The notes: generated by a model not told the origin, from the letters alone. Counted from the first letter of the stretch, positions 50,784-59,970 are shown. The stretch: 64,000 bases of DNA from Sphingomonadaceae bacterium (GCA_027533105.1 JAPZTW010000001.1:1-64000); one strand, 5' to 3'. Program-made: numbers and translations.

Positions 50784-51668
50784 ATGCTACGCACCTTGCG
50801 GATCTTGTTGCTGTTCCTGGCGCCCGTGGCGATTTTTGCCGCAATGGTGGCCGTGGACCGCACCTTTGGCGGGCCGGGCCGGGGCTATGGTTATGTGGTC
50901 CGGGTGGATCTGCCGGGCGACGACGATCTGGCCGGCTTGCCGGTGGTGCGCGGGCCGATGGATGCCAGTCGTCCCCTGGTCGTGATCGATCCCGGCCACG
51001 GTGGCAAGGACCCCGGGGCCGGGGCCGATAACCTGAAGGAAAAGGACCTGGTGCTTCGCCTCGCCACGGCGCTGCGGGACGAATTGCTGCGCCAGGGCGG
51101 GATCCGCGTTGCCCTGACCCGCGAGGACGATCGCTATCTGCCGCTCCCGGTCCGGCCCGATATTGCCCGGCGGCTCAAGGCTGACCTGTTCATCTCCATC
51201 CACGCCGACAGCACCGAGGTTGGCAACGGGGCCAGCGGGGCCACGGTCTATGTCCTCTCCGACAAGGGCAGCAACGAGGCCGCCGAGCGCATCGCAAGGC
51301 GCGAGAATGCTGCTGACGAGGTCAACGGGATCCGCATCGCCGAACAGAGCGACGGGGTCGGTGCGATCCTGGTGGACCTGTCGCAGCGCGAGATGCGGGC
51401 GCTGTCCGAAGCCTTCGGCGGTCTGGTCGTGCGCGAAGGCGATGGGAAACTGCCGTTTCGCGAAACCTCGGTCCAGTCGGCCGCTTTCGCAGTGCTGAAG
51501 GCACCCGATATCCCTTCGGTGCTGGTCGAAAGCGGTTACATAAACAATACCGTCGACCGCTCGCGACTGGCCTCGGGCGAGGGACAGCGCGCCTTCGCGA
51601 CCGTGCTGGCCAGCGCGATCCGGGTCCATTTTGCGCGGCAAAGCGCTCCGCCGCCCGCCTTTCCCTAG
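50784..51668 (+). CDS. N-acetylmuramoyl-L-alanine amidase (Amidase_3)
   Basis: 294 residues. An N-terminal membrane segment (LRILLLFLAPVAIFAAMVAV) anchors it to the periplasmic side. The zinc amidase domain contains VVIDPGHGGKDPGA (His), KEKDLVLRLA (Glu), LFISIHADS (His) and VLVESGYINN (catalytic Glu). It cleaves the stem peptide from murein during cell separation, like AmiC, but lacks the AMIN domain. ATG at 50784; the ribosome site is weak. PBP1A follows 37 bp away. Confidence 0.9.
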   Translation: MLRTLRILLLFLAPVAIFAAMVAVDRTFGGPGRGYGYVVRVDLPGDDDLAGLPVVRGPMDASRPLVVIDPGHGGKDPGAGADNLKEKDLVLRLATALRDELLRQGGIRVALTREDDRYLPLPVRPDIARRLKADLFISIHADSTEVGNGASGATVYVLSDKGSNEAAERIARRENAADEVNGIRIAEQSDGVGAILVDLSQREMRALSEAFGGLVVREGDGKLPFRETSVQSAAFAVLKAPDIPSVLVESGYINNTVDRSRLASGEGQRAFATVLASAIRVHFARQSAPPPAFP

Positions 51669-51705
51669 CAATGCCCTTTGCCCCCATGCTAGAGTCCGCC
51701 GCACG

Positions 51706-54240
51706 ATGACTGACGGTGCCGAATCCATCCGCCTGCGCATCCGCCGCGAAGCCGGTGGGCTGCTGACGCGGCTGCGCGAACACCCTGTGGGGGAATCGAT
51801 CCGTCACAACTGGCAAACCAGCAAGCCGTTCCGCATGGGCGGCTATGCGATCGGCGCCATGCTGCTGCTCTATTTCGTGGCCTGGGCCTCGGTCTTGCGC
51901 AATCTGCCATCGGCCGACCGCTTGCTGAGCTATCAGCCGCCGCTGCCGACCATGGTGCGCGGCGTGAATGGCGAGATCGTCTACAGCTACGCCCGCGAGC
52001 GGCGCGTGCAATTGCGGTTTGTCGATTTTCCCAAGCCGCTGATTGACGCCTATCTTTCGGCCGAGGACAAGACCTTCTGGTCACACGGCGGGATCGATTT
52101 CACCGGGTTTGCCGGGGCCGTGATCGATTATGTGTCCAAGCTGGGATCCGGCGAACGGGCGGTCGGTGGTTCGACCATTACCCAGCAGGTCGCCAAGAAC
52201 ATCCTGATCGGTGACGAATACTCGATCACCCGCAAGTTCAAGGAAATGGTCCTCGCCCGCCGGATCGAGGGCGTGCTGAACAAGCAGCAGATTCTCGAGC
52301 TCTATCTTAACGAGATCCCGCTCGGTCGGCAGAGCTTCGGTGTCCAGGCCGCCGCGCGCGCCTATTTTGGCAAGGATGTGGGTGACCTCAAGCTGCATGA
52401 GGCAGCCTTTCTCGCCATCCTGCCGAAGGCGCCGGAGCGCTATGGCCGCGAAAAGTACCAGCAGCAGGCCATCGAACGGCGCAATTACGTGCTCGACCAG
52501 ATGGTCGACAATGGCTGGGCCACTCCCGCCCAGGCAGCCGAAGCCAAGGCACAACCGCTCGGGCTGATGCCCCGTCAGGCCGAATCCTGGGACCCTTCGG
52601 TTGGCTATTTCGTCGAGGAAGTGCGCCGCCAGCTGATCGAGAAGTATGGCGAAACCGCCGAGGCTGGCCCGAACAGCGTCTATGCCGGCGGTCTGTGGGT
52701 GCGGACTTCGCTTGATCCGCAACTGCAGAAGGCATCGCAGGACGCGCTGCGCACCGGGCTGATCCGTTATCACGGCGGGCGGGCCTGGTATGGGCCGCTG
52801 GCCAAGGTCGACCTCGATCCGGACAACTGGCAAAGTCAGCTGATCGTCCAGGGCCTGTCGATTTCCTACCAGAACTGGCGGGTCGGCATCGTGATCTCGC
52901 GGCAGGGGAGCCAGGCGCGGATCGGCTTTGGCGATGGCAGCACGGCCGCACTGACGGGCTTGCCCGATGGGCTGCGCGCCGGCCATGTGATCGCTGCTGC
53001 GCCGATCAGCGGCTCGACCTGGACCGTCAAGACCGTGCCCGAGGTTTCGGGCGGCATGGCGGTGGTCGATCCCAATTCGGGCCGGGTCCTGGCGATCCAG
53101 GGCGGCTTTGACAGCGGTCTTGGCAGCTTCAACCGCGCCACCCAGGCCCAGCGCCAGCCGGGCTCGACAATCAAGCCCTTCGTCTATGCCGCCGGTCTCG
53201 ACCAGGGGATGACCCCGGCTTCCGAAGTGCTGGACGGCACTTTCTGCGTCTACCAGGGCGCGCAACTGGGCCAGAAGTGCTTCCGCAACTTCGACATGCG
53301 CGGGGCCGGAGGCACGCATACGATGCGCTGGGGCCTGGAACAGTCGCGCAACCTGATGACCGTGCGGATCGCCAATGACGCCGGGATGGACAATGTGGTG
53401 CGCGAGATCGACCGGGTCGGCATCGGCCGTTACGCGCCCTACCTGTCGTTCGCGCTGGGGGCCGGGGAAACCACCGTCCTCAAGATGGCCAACGCCTATG
53501 CCGCCCTTGCCAACAACGGGGTGCAGTTCCCGCCGACGCTGATCGACTTCATCCAGGATCGCAATGGCAAGGTGATCTGGCGGGCCGACAATCGCCGCTG
53601 CGAGCAATGCAACATGGCGCGCTGGGATGGCAAGCCGATGCCGCGCCTCGCTTCTCGCGGCAAGCAGGTCATGGACCCGCGCACGGCCTTCCAGGTGGTC
53701 CACATGCTGCAGGGCGTGGTCACCCGCGGCACGGCGACGGTGCTACGCGATCTCAATCTGCCGCTGTTCGGCAAGACCGGGACGACCACCGGCCCCACCA
53801 ACGTCTGGTTCGCCGGCGGCTCACAGGACATCGTCGGGGCCGTCTATCTCGGGTTCGACCAGCCGCGCTCGCTGGGCGGATATGCCCAGGGCGGCTCGAT
53901 TGCGGCGCCGATGTTCCGGCAGTTCGTTCAGGAAAGCCGCAATCGCTGGAGCGACCGACCCTTCGTCGCCCCGGCCAACATCCACTGGGTCAAAATCGAC
54001 CGGGTGACCGGCAAGCGCGTCTTTGCCGGCGATCCGACCGACGATCCCAAGTCCGGCATCATCTGGGAGGCCTTCAAGGCCGATAGCGAGGCCCAGCGGA
54101 CCACCCGGCAGGATGAACTGGCCAAGCAGCGTGACGCGCTGATTGCTGCAATCAAGCGCGGCGCGAAGGCCAGTGAAGCCGGTGAAGGGGCCGAAGCCGT
54201 GCCCTCGATCCCCGCCGATAGCAGCGTTGTCATCCAGTAA
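51706..54240 (+). CDS. mrcA: Penicillin-binding protein 1A
   Basis: 844 residues. Bifunctional murein synthase of the inner membrane. One N-terminal helix (about 43-62, GGYAIGAMLLLYFVAWAS), the glycosyltransferase motifs SAEDKTFWSHGGIDF and GGSTITQQVAKNI, then a transpeptidase with PGSTIKPFVYAA (SxxK), SRN and GKTGTTTGPTN (KTG). The ATG at 51706 fits the family. Organised with amiC upstream and prfB downstream, a conserved alphaproteobacterial order. Confidence 0.95.
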   Translation: MTDGAESIRLRIRREAGGLLTRLREHPVGESIRHNWQTSKPFRMGGYAIGAMLLLYFVAWASVLRNLPSADRLLSYQPPLPTMVRGVNGEIVYSYARERRVQLRFVDFPKPLIDAYLSAEDKTFWSHGGIDFTGFAGAVIDYVSKLGSGERAVGGSTITQQVAKNILIGDEYSITRKFKEMVLARRIEGVLNKQQILELYLNEIPLGRQSFGVQAAARAYFGKDVGDLKLHEAAFLAILPKAPERYGREKYQQQAIERRNYVLDQMVDNGWATPAQAAEAKAQPLGLMPRQAESWDPSVGYFVEEVRRQLIEKYGETAEAGPNSVYAGGLWVRTSLDPQLQKASQDALRTGLIRYHGGRAWYGPLAKVDLDPDNWQSQLIVQGLSISYQNWRVGIVISRQGSQARIGFGDGSTAALTGLPDGLRAGHVIAAAPISGSTWTVKTVPEVSGGMAVVDPNSGRVLAIQGGFDSGLGSFNRATQAQRQPGSTIKPFVYAAGLDQGMTPASEVLDGTFCVYQGAQLGQKCFRNFDMRGAGGTHTMRWGLEQSRNLMTVRIANDAGMDNVVREIDRVGIGRYAPYLSFALGAGETTVLKMANAYAALANNGVQFPPTLIDFIQDRNGKVIWRADNRRCEQCNMARWDGKPMPRLASRGKQVMDPRTAFQVVHMLQGVVTRGTATVLRDLNLPLFGKTGTTTGPTNVWFAGGSQDIVGAVYLGFDQPRSLGGYAQGGSIAAPMFRQFVQESRNRWSDRPFVAPANIHWVKIDRVTGKRVFAGDPTDDPKSGIIWEAFKADSEAQRTTRQDELAKQRDALIAAIKRGAKASEAGEGAEAVPSIPADSSVVIQ

Positions 54241-54265
54241 GCTTTACCCAAGGACACCGACCCCC

Positions 54266-54814
54266 ATGCGCCCGATCTTCCGCCGTCTTGCCGCCATTGC
54301 CCTGCTGCTGCCGCTCGGCCAGCCCGCGCTGGCCAACCTGCCCGAAGGGACCAAGGCCCCGACCTTTGCCACCCAGGGCGCCAAGGCCGGCAAGCCGTTT
54401 GGCTTCAATCTGGCCACTGCGCTGCGCAAGGGGCCGGTTGTGCTCTATTTCTATCCCAAGGCCTTCACCCAGGGCTGCACCCTGGAAGCGAACGCCTTTG
54501 CCGAGGCGACGCCCCAGTTCGCGGCGGCCGGGGCCACCGTGATCGGGATGTCCGCCGATGACCTGCCGACGTTGCAGAAGTTCTCGACCGAAGCCTGCCG
54601 CGACAAGTTTGCCGTCGCGATGGCCACGCCCGCGATCATCAAGGCCTATGATGTCGACCTGAAGCGCGAAGGCGTCTCGACCGGCCTGACCTCGCGCACC
54701 AGCTACGTCATCGGCCAGGATGGCCGGATCCGGTTTGTCCATTCCAACATGGATTATCGCGATCACGTGCGGCTCACGCTGGCCGCGGTGCAGGAACTGC
54801 GCAAGAAGCGCTGA
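54266..54814 (+). CDS. Exported peroxiredoxin (BCP/AhpC-like)
   Basis: 182 residues. An N-terminal signal (RRLAAIALLLPLGQPALA) precedes the peroxiredoxin domain with YFYPKAFTQGCTLEA (PxxxTxxC, peroxidatic Cys near 76) and later VIGQDGRIRFVH. It would reduce peroxides outside the cytosol. The usual BCP resolving Cys five residues after the first is absent; a later Cys in STEACRDKF could serve. ATG at 54266 with AGGA. Confidence 0.85.
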   Translation: MRPIFRRLAAIALLLPLGQPALANLPEGTKAPTFATQGAKAGKPFGFNLATALRKGPVVLYFYPKAFTQGCTLEANAFAEATPQFAAAGATVIGMSADDLPTLQKFSTEACRDKFAVAMATPAIIKAYDVDLKREGVSTGLTSRTSYVIGQDGRIRFVHSNMDYRDHVRLTLAAVQELRKKR

Positions 54815-54901
54815 TCCGCCCCGCCGCCTTTACAATCGCCGTCCTTGCGCTAAGCGGGCGCCGCGCGGGCCGGTGGCCCGGATTGATGGAGTTTCAGAAT
54901 C

Positions 54902-56029
54902 ATGCGTGCCGAAGGGCAGGCCCATATCGACCGGATCGAAGCAGCGCTCGCGCTGGTGCGCAAGTTCCTCGACTGGGACCGTGCGCTGCGGCGGCTCGAC
55001 GAGTTGAACGCCCGGGTCGAGGACCCGAAGCTCTGGGATAATCCCAAGGAAGCCGAGGCGGTCATGAAGGAACGCCGCCGGCTCGATGCGGCGGTCGGCA
55101 CGGTCAACGACATCTCGAGCCAGATGGCCGACGCGATCGAGTTCGTCGAACTGGGCGAAATGGAAGGTGACGAAGCCACGATCGAGGAAGGGCTCGATGC
55201 CCTGGCCCGCCTGGCTGTCCGCGCCGATGCCGACAAGGTCCAGGCCCTGCTCGCGGGTGAGGCCGATGGCAACGATACCTATATCGAAATCCACGCCGGG
55301 GCGGGCGGCACTGAAAGCCAGGACTGGGCGGAAATGCTGTTCCGCATGTACACCCGCTGGGCGGAAAAGCGCGGTTTCAAGGTCGATACCATCGAATACC
55401 AGGCGGGCGAACAGGCGGGGATCAAGTCGGCCACGATCCTGGTCAAGGGCGAGAATGCCTATGGCTATGCCAAGACCGAAAGCGGTGTGCACCGGCTCGT
55501 TCGGATCAGCCCCTATGACAGTTCGGCCCGCCGCCACACCAGCTTCAGCTCGGTCTGGGTCTATCCGGTGATCGATGACAGTTTCTCGATCGACATCAAT
55601 CCGGCCGACCTCAAGATTGACACCTACCGCGCCAGCGGTGCCGGTGGCCAGCACGTCAACACCACCGATTCCGCGGTGCGCATCACCCACGTGCCCAGCG
55701 GCATCGTTGTGGCCAGCCAGCAGGACCGCAGCCAGCACAAGAACCGCGAAATCGCGATGGGGATGCTGAAGTCGCGGCTTTACGAAGAGGAAATGCGTAA
55801 GCGCGAGGAAGCCGCCAGCGCCGAACACGCCGCCAAGACCGATATCGGCTGGGGCCATCAGATCCGTTCCTATGTTCTCCAGCCGTATCAGATGGTAAAG
55901 GACCTGCGCACCGGCGTGACCAGCCCGACCCCGTCGGACGTGCTCGATGGTGCGCTCGACCCGTTCATGGCCGCCGCGCTGGCCCAGCGCGTAACCGGCG
56001 AGAAGGTCGACGTGGAGGATGATGATTGA
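54902..56029 (+). CDS. prfB: Peptide chain release factor 2
   Basis: 375 residues. Recognises UGA and UAA stop codons and releases the peptide. The GGQ catalytic motif is in ASGAGGQHVNTTDSAV and the anticodon tripeptide region reads RISPYDSSARRHTSF, i.e. SPY instead of the usual SPF. The frame is continuous from the ATG at 54902 with no CTTTGA frameshift site at the normal place near codon 26, so autoregulation by +1 shift is absent. It overlaps the next gene by TTGA. Confidence 0.95.
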   Translation: MRAEGQAHIDRIEAALALVRKFLDWDRALRRLDELNARVEDPKLWDNPKEAEAVMKERRRLDAAVGTVNDISSQMADAIEFVELGEMEGDEATIEEGLDALARLAVRADADKVQALLAGEADGNDTYIEIHAGAGGTESQDWAEMLFRMYTRWAEKRGFKVDTIEYQAGEQAGIKSATILVKGENAYGYAKTESGVHRLVRISPYDSSARRHTSFSSVWVYPVIDDSFSIDINPADLKIDTYRASGAGGQHVNTTDSAVRITHVPSGIVVASQQDRSQHKNREIAMGMLKSRLYEEEMRKREEAASAEHAAKTDIGWGHQIRSYVLQPYQMVKDLRTGVTSPTPSDVLDGALDPFMAAALAQRVTGEKVDVEDDD

Positions 56030-56751
56030 GAGCTTTGGCGCTCCTTGCGTCGCTAGTCCTGCTTTCGGCCTGCGGCGAGGCCGGGGATCCCGGGCGGGCT
56101 GAATCCTCGCAAGCCTTCCCGCAGGCATGGCGACCGGTTTCCACGCTGTCGGGCAACGAGTTCCGCAACGAGGACCAACGCGACAACCTGGGCGAGGCCG
56201 AGGTGGTGATGGACCTGGCCGCGATCGGCGCGGGGACCACCGTGGCCGATATCGGGGCGGGCGAGGGCTATTACACCGTGCGCCTGGCCGAGCGGGTCGG
56301 AGCCAAGGGGCGCGTGCTGGCGCAGGATATCGACCCCGGCGCGATCCAGCGCCTTGGCCAGCGGGTCGAACGCGAACGGCTCGACAATGTCTCGATCAAG
56401 ACCGGCGCGCCCGACGACCCGCGCCTTCCGGCCAACAGCTTTGACCGGATCTTCCTGGTGCACATGTATCACGAAGTGACCGAGCCCTACGCCTTCCTGT
56501 GGCGGATGCGCCCGGCGCTGCGGGCGGGCGGGCAGGTGATCGTGGTCGATGTCGATCGTCCGACCGATCAGCACGGCATCCCGCCCCAATTGCTGTTCTG
56601 TGAATTTCAGGCGGTGGGCTTCCGCCTGGTGGAATTTGTGCGTAGACCGGAACTCAACGGCTATTATGCACAGTTCGAGGCGGTTGGGCCCCGGCCTGAG
56701 CCAGCCGCAATCAAGCCATGCAATACGGCCAAGGGAAAGACAGAATCATAA
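56026..56751 (+). CDS. Lipoprotein-signal SAM-dependent methyltransferase
   Basis: 241 residues. It begins MRALALLASLVLLSACGEAG, a lipoprotein signal with LSAC lipobox (Cys16), followed by a methyltransferase-like domain: TVADIGAGEGYYTVRLAERVG (motif I), RVLAQDIDPGAIQRLGQR and LVHMYHEVTEPYAFLWRM. A methyltransferase outside the cytosol is unusual because SAM is cytosolic. TTG start at 56026 is coupled to the prfB stop. It overlaps the next ATG (TAATG). Confidence 0.8.
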   Translation: MRALALLASLVLLSACGEAGDPGRAESSQAFPQAWRPVSTLSGNEFRNEDQRDNLGEAEVVMDLAAIGAGTTVADIGAGEGYYTVRLAERVGAKGRVLAQDIDPGAIQRLGQRVERERLDNVSIKTGAPDDPRLPANSFDRIFLVHMYHEVTEPYAFLWRMRPALRAGGQVIVVDVDRPTDQHGIPPQLLFCEFQAVGFRLVEFVRRPELNGYYAQFEAVGPRPEPAAIKPCNTAKGKTES

Positions 56752-58157
56752 TGACGTTCAAGGGGTTGACGCCGATTGTTTATGGTGGCCGCGAGGTTTG
56801 GCCGCTGGTTGAAGGCGGCAAAGGCGTTTCGGCCACGAACCACGCCAGTTCGGGTGCCTGGGCGGCGGCGGGCGGGATCGGCACGGTCAGCGCGGTCAAT
56901 GCCGACAGCTATGACGCCGAAGGCAAGATCATTCCCCAGATCTACAAGGCGATGACCCGCCGCGAGCGGCACGAGGAACTGATCCGCTATGGCATCGATG
57001 GTGCCGTGGAACAGGTGAAGCGCGCTTACGATATCGCTAGTGGCAAGGGCGCGATCAATATCAACGTCCTGTGGGAAATGGGCGGCGCGCAGCAGATTCT
57101 CGAAGGCGTGCTGGAACGGGCCAAGGGCCTGGTCACCGGGGTCACCTGCGGCGCGGGCATGCCCTACAAGCTCTCCGAAATCGCGGCCCGGTTTGGCGTC
57201 TACTACCTGCCGATCGTCAGTTCGGCCCGGGCCTTCCGCGCGCTCTGGAAGCGCGCCTATTCCAAGGTGCCCGAATGGCTGGGCGCAGTGGTTTACGAGG
57301 ATCCCTGGCTGGCGGGCGGTCATAACGGCCTGTCCAACGCGGAAGACCCGCTCAAGCCCGAAGATCCCTATCCCCGCGTCAAGGCACTGCGGGAAACCAT
57401 GCGGGCCGAGGGCGTTTCGGAAGAGGTGCCGATCGTCATGGCCGGGGGCGTCTGGTTCCTGCGCGAATGGGAAAACTGGATCGACAATCCCGAACTGGGC
57501 AAGATCGCCTTCCAGTATGGCACCCGTCCGCTGCTGACCCAGGAAAGCCCGATCCCGCAGGCATGGAAGGACCACCTGCGCACGCTGGAGCCGGGCGACG
57601 TGTTGCTGCACCGCTTCTCGCCGACCGGTTTCTATTCCTCGGCCGTCCGCAATCCCTTCCTGCGCATGCTTGAGGCACGCAGCGAGCGGCAGGTGCCCTA
57701 TTCCAAGGTCCAGGCCGGAGAGCACACCGTGCAACTGGATGTCGGGGTGCGCGGCAAGAACTTCTGGGTTGCGCCCCGTGATCTGGAACGCGCTCGCAAT
57801 TGGGCCGCCCAGGGCTTCACCGAGGGGCTGCGCACCCCGGACGACACGATCGTGTTCGTATCGCCCGAGGAGCGCGGCACGATCCAGCAGGACCAGAAGG
57901 ACTGCATGGGCTGCCTCAGCCACTGCGGGTTCTCGTCATGGAAGGATCATGACGATTACACCACCGGGCGCCTGGCCGATCCCCGCAGCTTCTGCATCCA
58001 GAAGACCCTGCAGGATATCGCCCATGGCGGCGATGTGGACCAGAACCTGATGTTCGCGGGCCATGCGGCCTATCGCTTCAAGCAGGACCCGTTCTATTCG
58101 AACAACTTCACCCCCACGGTGAAGGAACTGGTCGATCGCATCCTGACCGGGGACTGA
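56751..58157 (+). CDS. Nitronate monooxygenase-like flavoprotein with C-terminal Cys cluster
   Basis: 468 residues, about 100 longer than typical NMOs. The TIM-barrel motifs VTCGAGMPYKL, YYLPIVSSARAFRAL, VMAGGVWF and KIAFQYGTRPLL match the 2-nitropropane dioxygenase family, which oxidises nitronates with FMN; the domain also matches enzymes of unknown substrate. After residue 370 a motif DCMGCLSHCGFSSW places Cys at about 385, 388, 392 and a fourth at about 415, suggesting a metal or Fe-S cluster. ATG at 56751. Confidence 0.82.
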   Translation: MTFKGLTPIVYGGREVWPLVEGGKGVSATNHASSGAWAAAGGIGTVSAVNADSYDAEGKIIPQIYKAMTRRERHEELIRYGIDGAVEQVKRAYDIASGKGAININVLWEMGGAQQILEGVLERAKGLVTGVTCGAGMPYKLSEIAARFGVYYLPIVSSARAFRALWKRAYSKVPEWLGAVVYEDPWLAGGHNGLSNAEDPLKPEDPYPRVKALRETMRAEGVSEEVPIVMAGGVWFLREWENWIDNPELGKIAFQYGTRPLLTQESPIPQAWKDHLRTLEPGDVLLHRFSPTGFYSSAVRNPFLRMLEARSERQVPYSKVQAGEHTVQLDVGVRGKNFWVAPRDLERARNWAAQGFTEGLRTPDDTIVFVSPEERGTIQQDQKDCMGCLSHCGFSSWKDHDDYTTGRLADPRSFCIQKTLQDIAHGGDVDQNLMFAGHAAYRFKQDPFYSNNFTPTVKELVDRILTGD

Positions 58158-58166
58158 GCCGCAGGA

Positions 58167-58691
58167 TCAGGCCGGGCTGCGGCGCGGGTCGGGGCCAAAC
58201 CGGTTTGGTCCCGCCGTGCCCGGCAGCGCGAGCAGCAGGACCAGCGCCACGTTGGCCAGGATCACGATCCAATCGACGGCCCAGGTCATCCGGTCGAGCT
58301 CGATCCGGGCCTGCATGCCCTGTGACAGGGCGATGCCGGTCCGCACCAGCCAGACGGTGAAGCCCGGCAAGGCCAGCCAGACCGCCCAGCCACCGCGGCC
58401 CTGATCGTGCAGGCGCCGCACCAGCAGCGCCGGAACCGGGATGGCAAGGATCAGGGTCAATCCATTGCTGACCAGCGCGCGAACCGGATAATCGGCGACT
58501 AGCGCGGTGACAAAGGACACCAGCAGCATCGTGAAGGCGGCCGCAAGGGCATAACTGACCAGCTCCGAACGGGTCGCCCGGCCAGCCCCAGTGAAGGCCA
58601 GCGCGACAGTGCGCCTTACCGGGACAGGTTGCGGAGCCTCGCCAGCGAGCAAGCGGCGTCTCTCAGTCCAGTTCCCAGGCGCGCTCGCCAT
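58167..58691 (-). CDS. DUF805 family membrane protein
   Basis: 174 residues with four membrane helices (FTGAGRATRSELVSYALAAAF, then VRALVSNGLTLILAIPVPAL, GGWAVWLALPGFTVWLVRT, and DWIVILANVALVLLLALPG), RRLHDQGRGGWA as the family motif and a polar C-terminus. It shares 29 bp with the 3' end of the ammonium transporter gene; a TTG at 58652 would avoid the overlap and has GAGAG before it. Function is unknown. Confidence 0.75.
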   Translation of the reverse strand: MASAPGNWTERRRLLAGEAPQPVPVRRTVALAFTGAGRATRSELVSYALAAAFTMLLVSFVTALVADYPVRALVSNGLTLILAIPVPALLVRRLHDQGRGGWAVWLALPGFTVWLVRTGIALSQGMQARIELDRMTWAVDWIVILANVALVLLLALPGTAGPNRFGPDPRRSPA

Positions 58692-59970
58692 GGCTGGTGA
58701 TGTCCAGCCCTTCGCGCTCGTCATCCTCGCTGACGCGCATCGGGAAGGCGAGGCTGACCAGCACCGCGATCACCGCGCTGGCAATGGCGGACCACAGGGC
58801 AACCACCCCGACGCCAACGGCCTGGGCGGCGACCTGGTTGATCATGCCGATGCCTTCGGCATAGCCCGATCCGCCAAGATCCGCTGAAAGGAACACCCCG
58901 AGCAGCAGCGATCCGGTGATCCCGCCAACCCCGTGGACGGCAAAGACATCGAGCGAATCGTCGATCTGCAGCTTCTGCTTCACCAGCTGGATCATCGGGT
59001 AGCAGACCAGCGCGGCCAGCGTGCCGAAGATGATCGCCGCGCCCGGCGAGATCAGTCCGGCAGCCGGGGTAACGGTGGCCAGCCCCGCGATCGCGCCGGT
59101 CGCGAAGCCGACCGAGGTGGGCTTGCCCACGGAAATCCGTTCGATCAGCAGCCAGACCAGCGCGGCCACGCTGGCGGCCAGGTGCGTGTTGATGATCGCG
59201 CTGGCCGCGTCATCGCTGGCGGCCAGGGCGGAGCCGCCGTTGAACCCGAACCAGCCCACCCACAGCATGGCGGCCCCGGCCATGGTCAGGGCCGGGCTGT
59301 GGGGCAGCATCAGGGTCTTGGGAAAGCCCTGCCGCTTGCCGAGCAGCAGCGCCACGACCAGCGCCGAGACCCCGGCCGTGGTGTGGACCACGATCCCGCC
59401 CGCGAAATCGAGCGTGCCCATGGTCGTTGCCAGCCAGCCGTTGCCCCAGACCCAGTGCGCCACCGGGGCATAGACGATCAGGCCCCACAAGGCGCAGAAC
59501 CCCACGACCCAGCCAAACCGGGCGCGATCGACCCAGGCCCCGGCCATCAGCGCCGGGGTGATCGCCGCGAAAGTCAGCTGGAACAGCGCGAAAGTGCGCT
59601 CGGAAATGGCCAGCTCGCCGCGCAGCAGGCCCTCGGTGCCGATCAGCATCCAGGCGTTGCCGGCGCCCAGCCAGCCATTGGTCACATCGCCAAAGGCCAG
59701 GGTATAGCCGGCCACGATCCACAGCACCGAAGCCATCGCCGCGATCGCGCCGACCTGGACCAGGACCGAAAGGAAGTTCTTGGCGCGCACCAGTCCGCCG
59801 TAGAACAGGGCCAGGCCGGGCATGGTCATCAGCAGGACCAGCGCTGCGGAGGTCAGGATCCAGGCCGTATCGCCGGTATCGAGCGTGCCGGGCACCAGGT
59901 CCTGGGCCAATGCGGGGCTGGCGGTCAGCAAGGCGGTTGCCCCTGCGGCGATCCGAGTGACTGTGCCCAC
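58663..59970 (-). CDS. amt: Ammonium transporter
   Basis: 435 residues, Amt/Mep/Rh family. A signal-like N-terminus (TALLTASPALAQ) precedes eleven helices. The twin His of the conduction pore are in LDFAGGIVVHTTAG and DVFAVHGVGGITG, and the family motif GLALFYGGLVRAKNFL is near residue 55. GTG start at 59970 with GGAG. No glnK/glnB PII gene is adjacent, unlike the common glnK-amtB pair. Confidence 0.94.
   Translation of the reverse strand: MGTVTRIAAGATALLTASPALAQDLVPGTLDTGDTAWILTSAALVLLMTMPGLALFYGGLVRAKNFLSVLVQVGAIAAMASVLWIVAGYTLAFGDVTNGWLGAGNAWMLIGTEGLLRGELAISERTFALFQLTFAAITPALMAGAWVDRARFGWVVGFCALWGLIVYAPVAHWVWGNGWLATTMGTLDFAGGIVVHTTAGVSALVVALLLGKRQGFPKTLMLPHSPALTMAGAAMLWVGWFGFNGGSALAASDDAASAIINTHLAASVAALVWLLIERISVGKPTSVGFATGAIAGLATVTPAAGLISPGAAIIFGTLAALVCYPMIQLVKQKLQIDDSLDVFAVHGVGGITGSLLLGVFLSADLGGSGYAEGIGMINQVAAQAVGVGVVALWSAIASAVIAVLVSLAFPMRVSEDDEREGLDITSHGERAWELD

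Noticed and set aside
54902..54990. A programmed +1 frameshift at the start of prfB
   Set aside because: The frame is continuous and no CTTTGA is present near codon 26.
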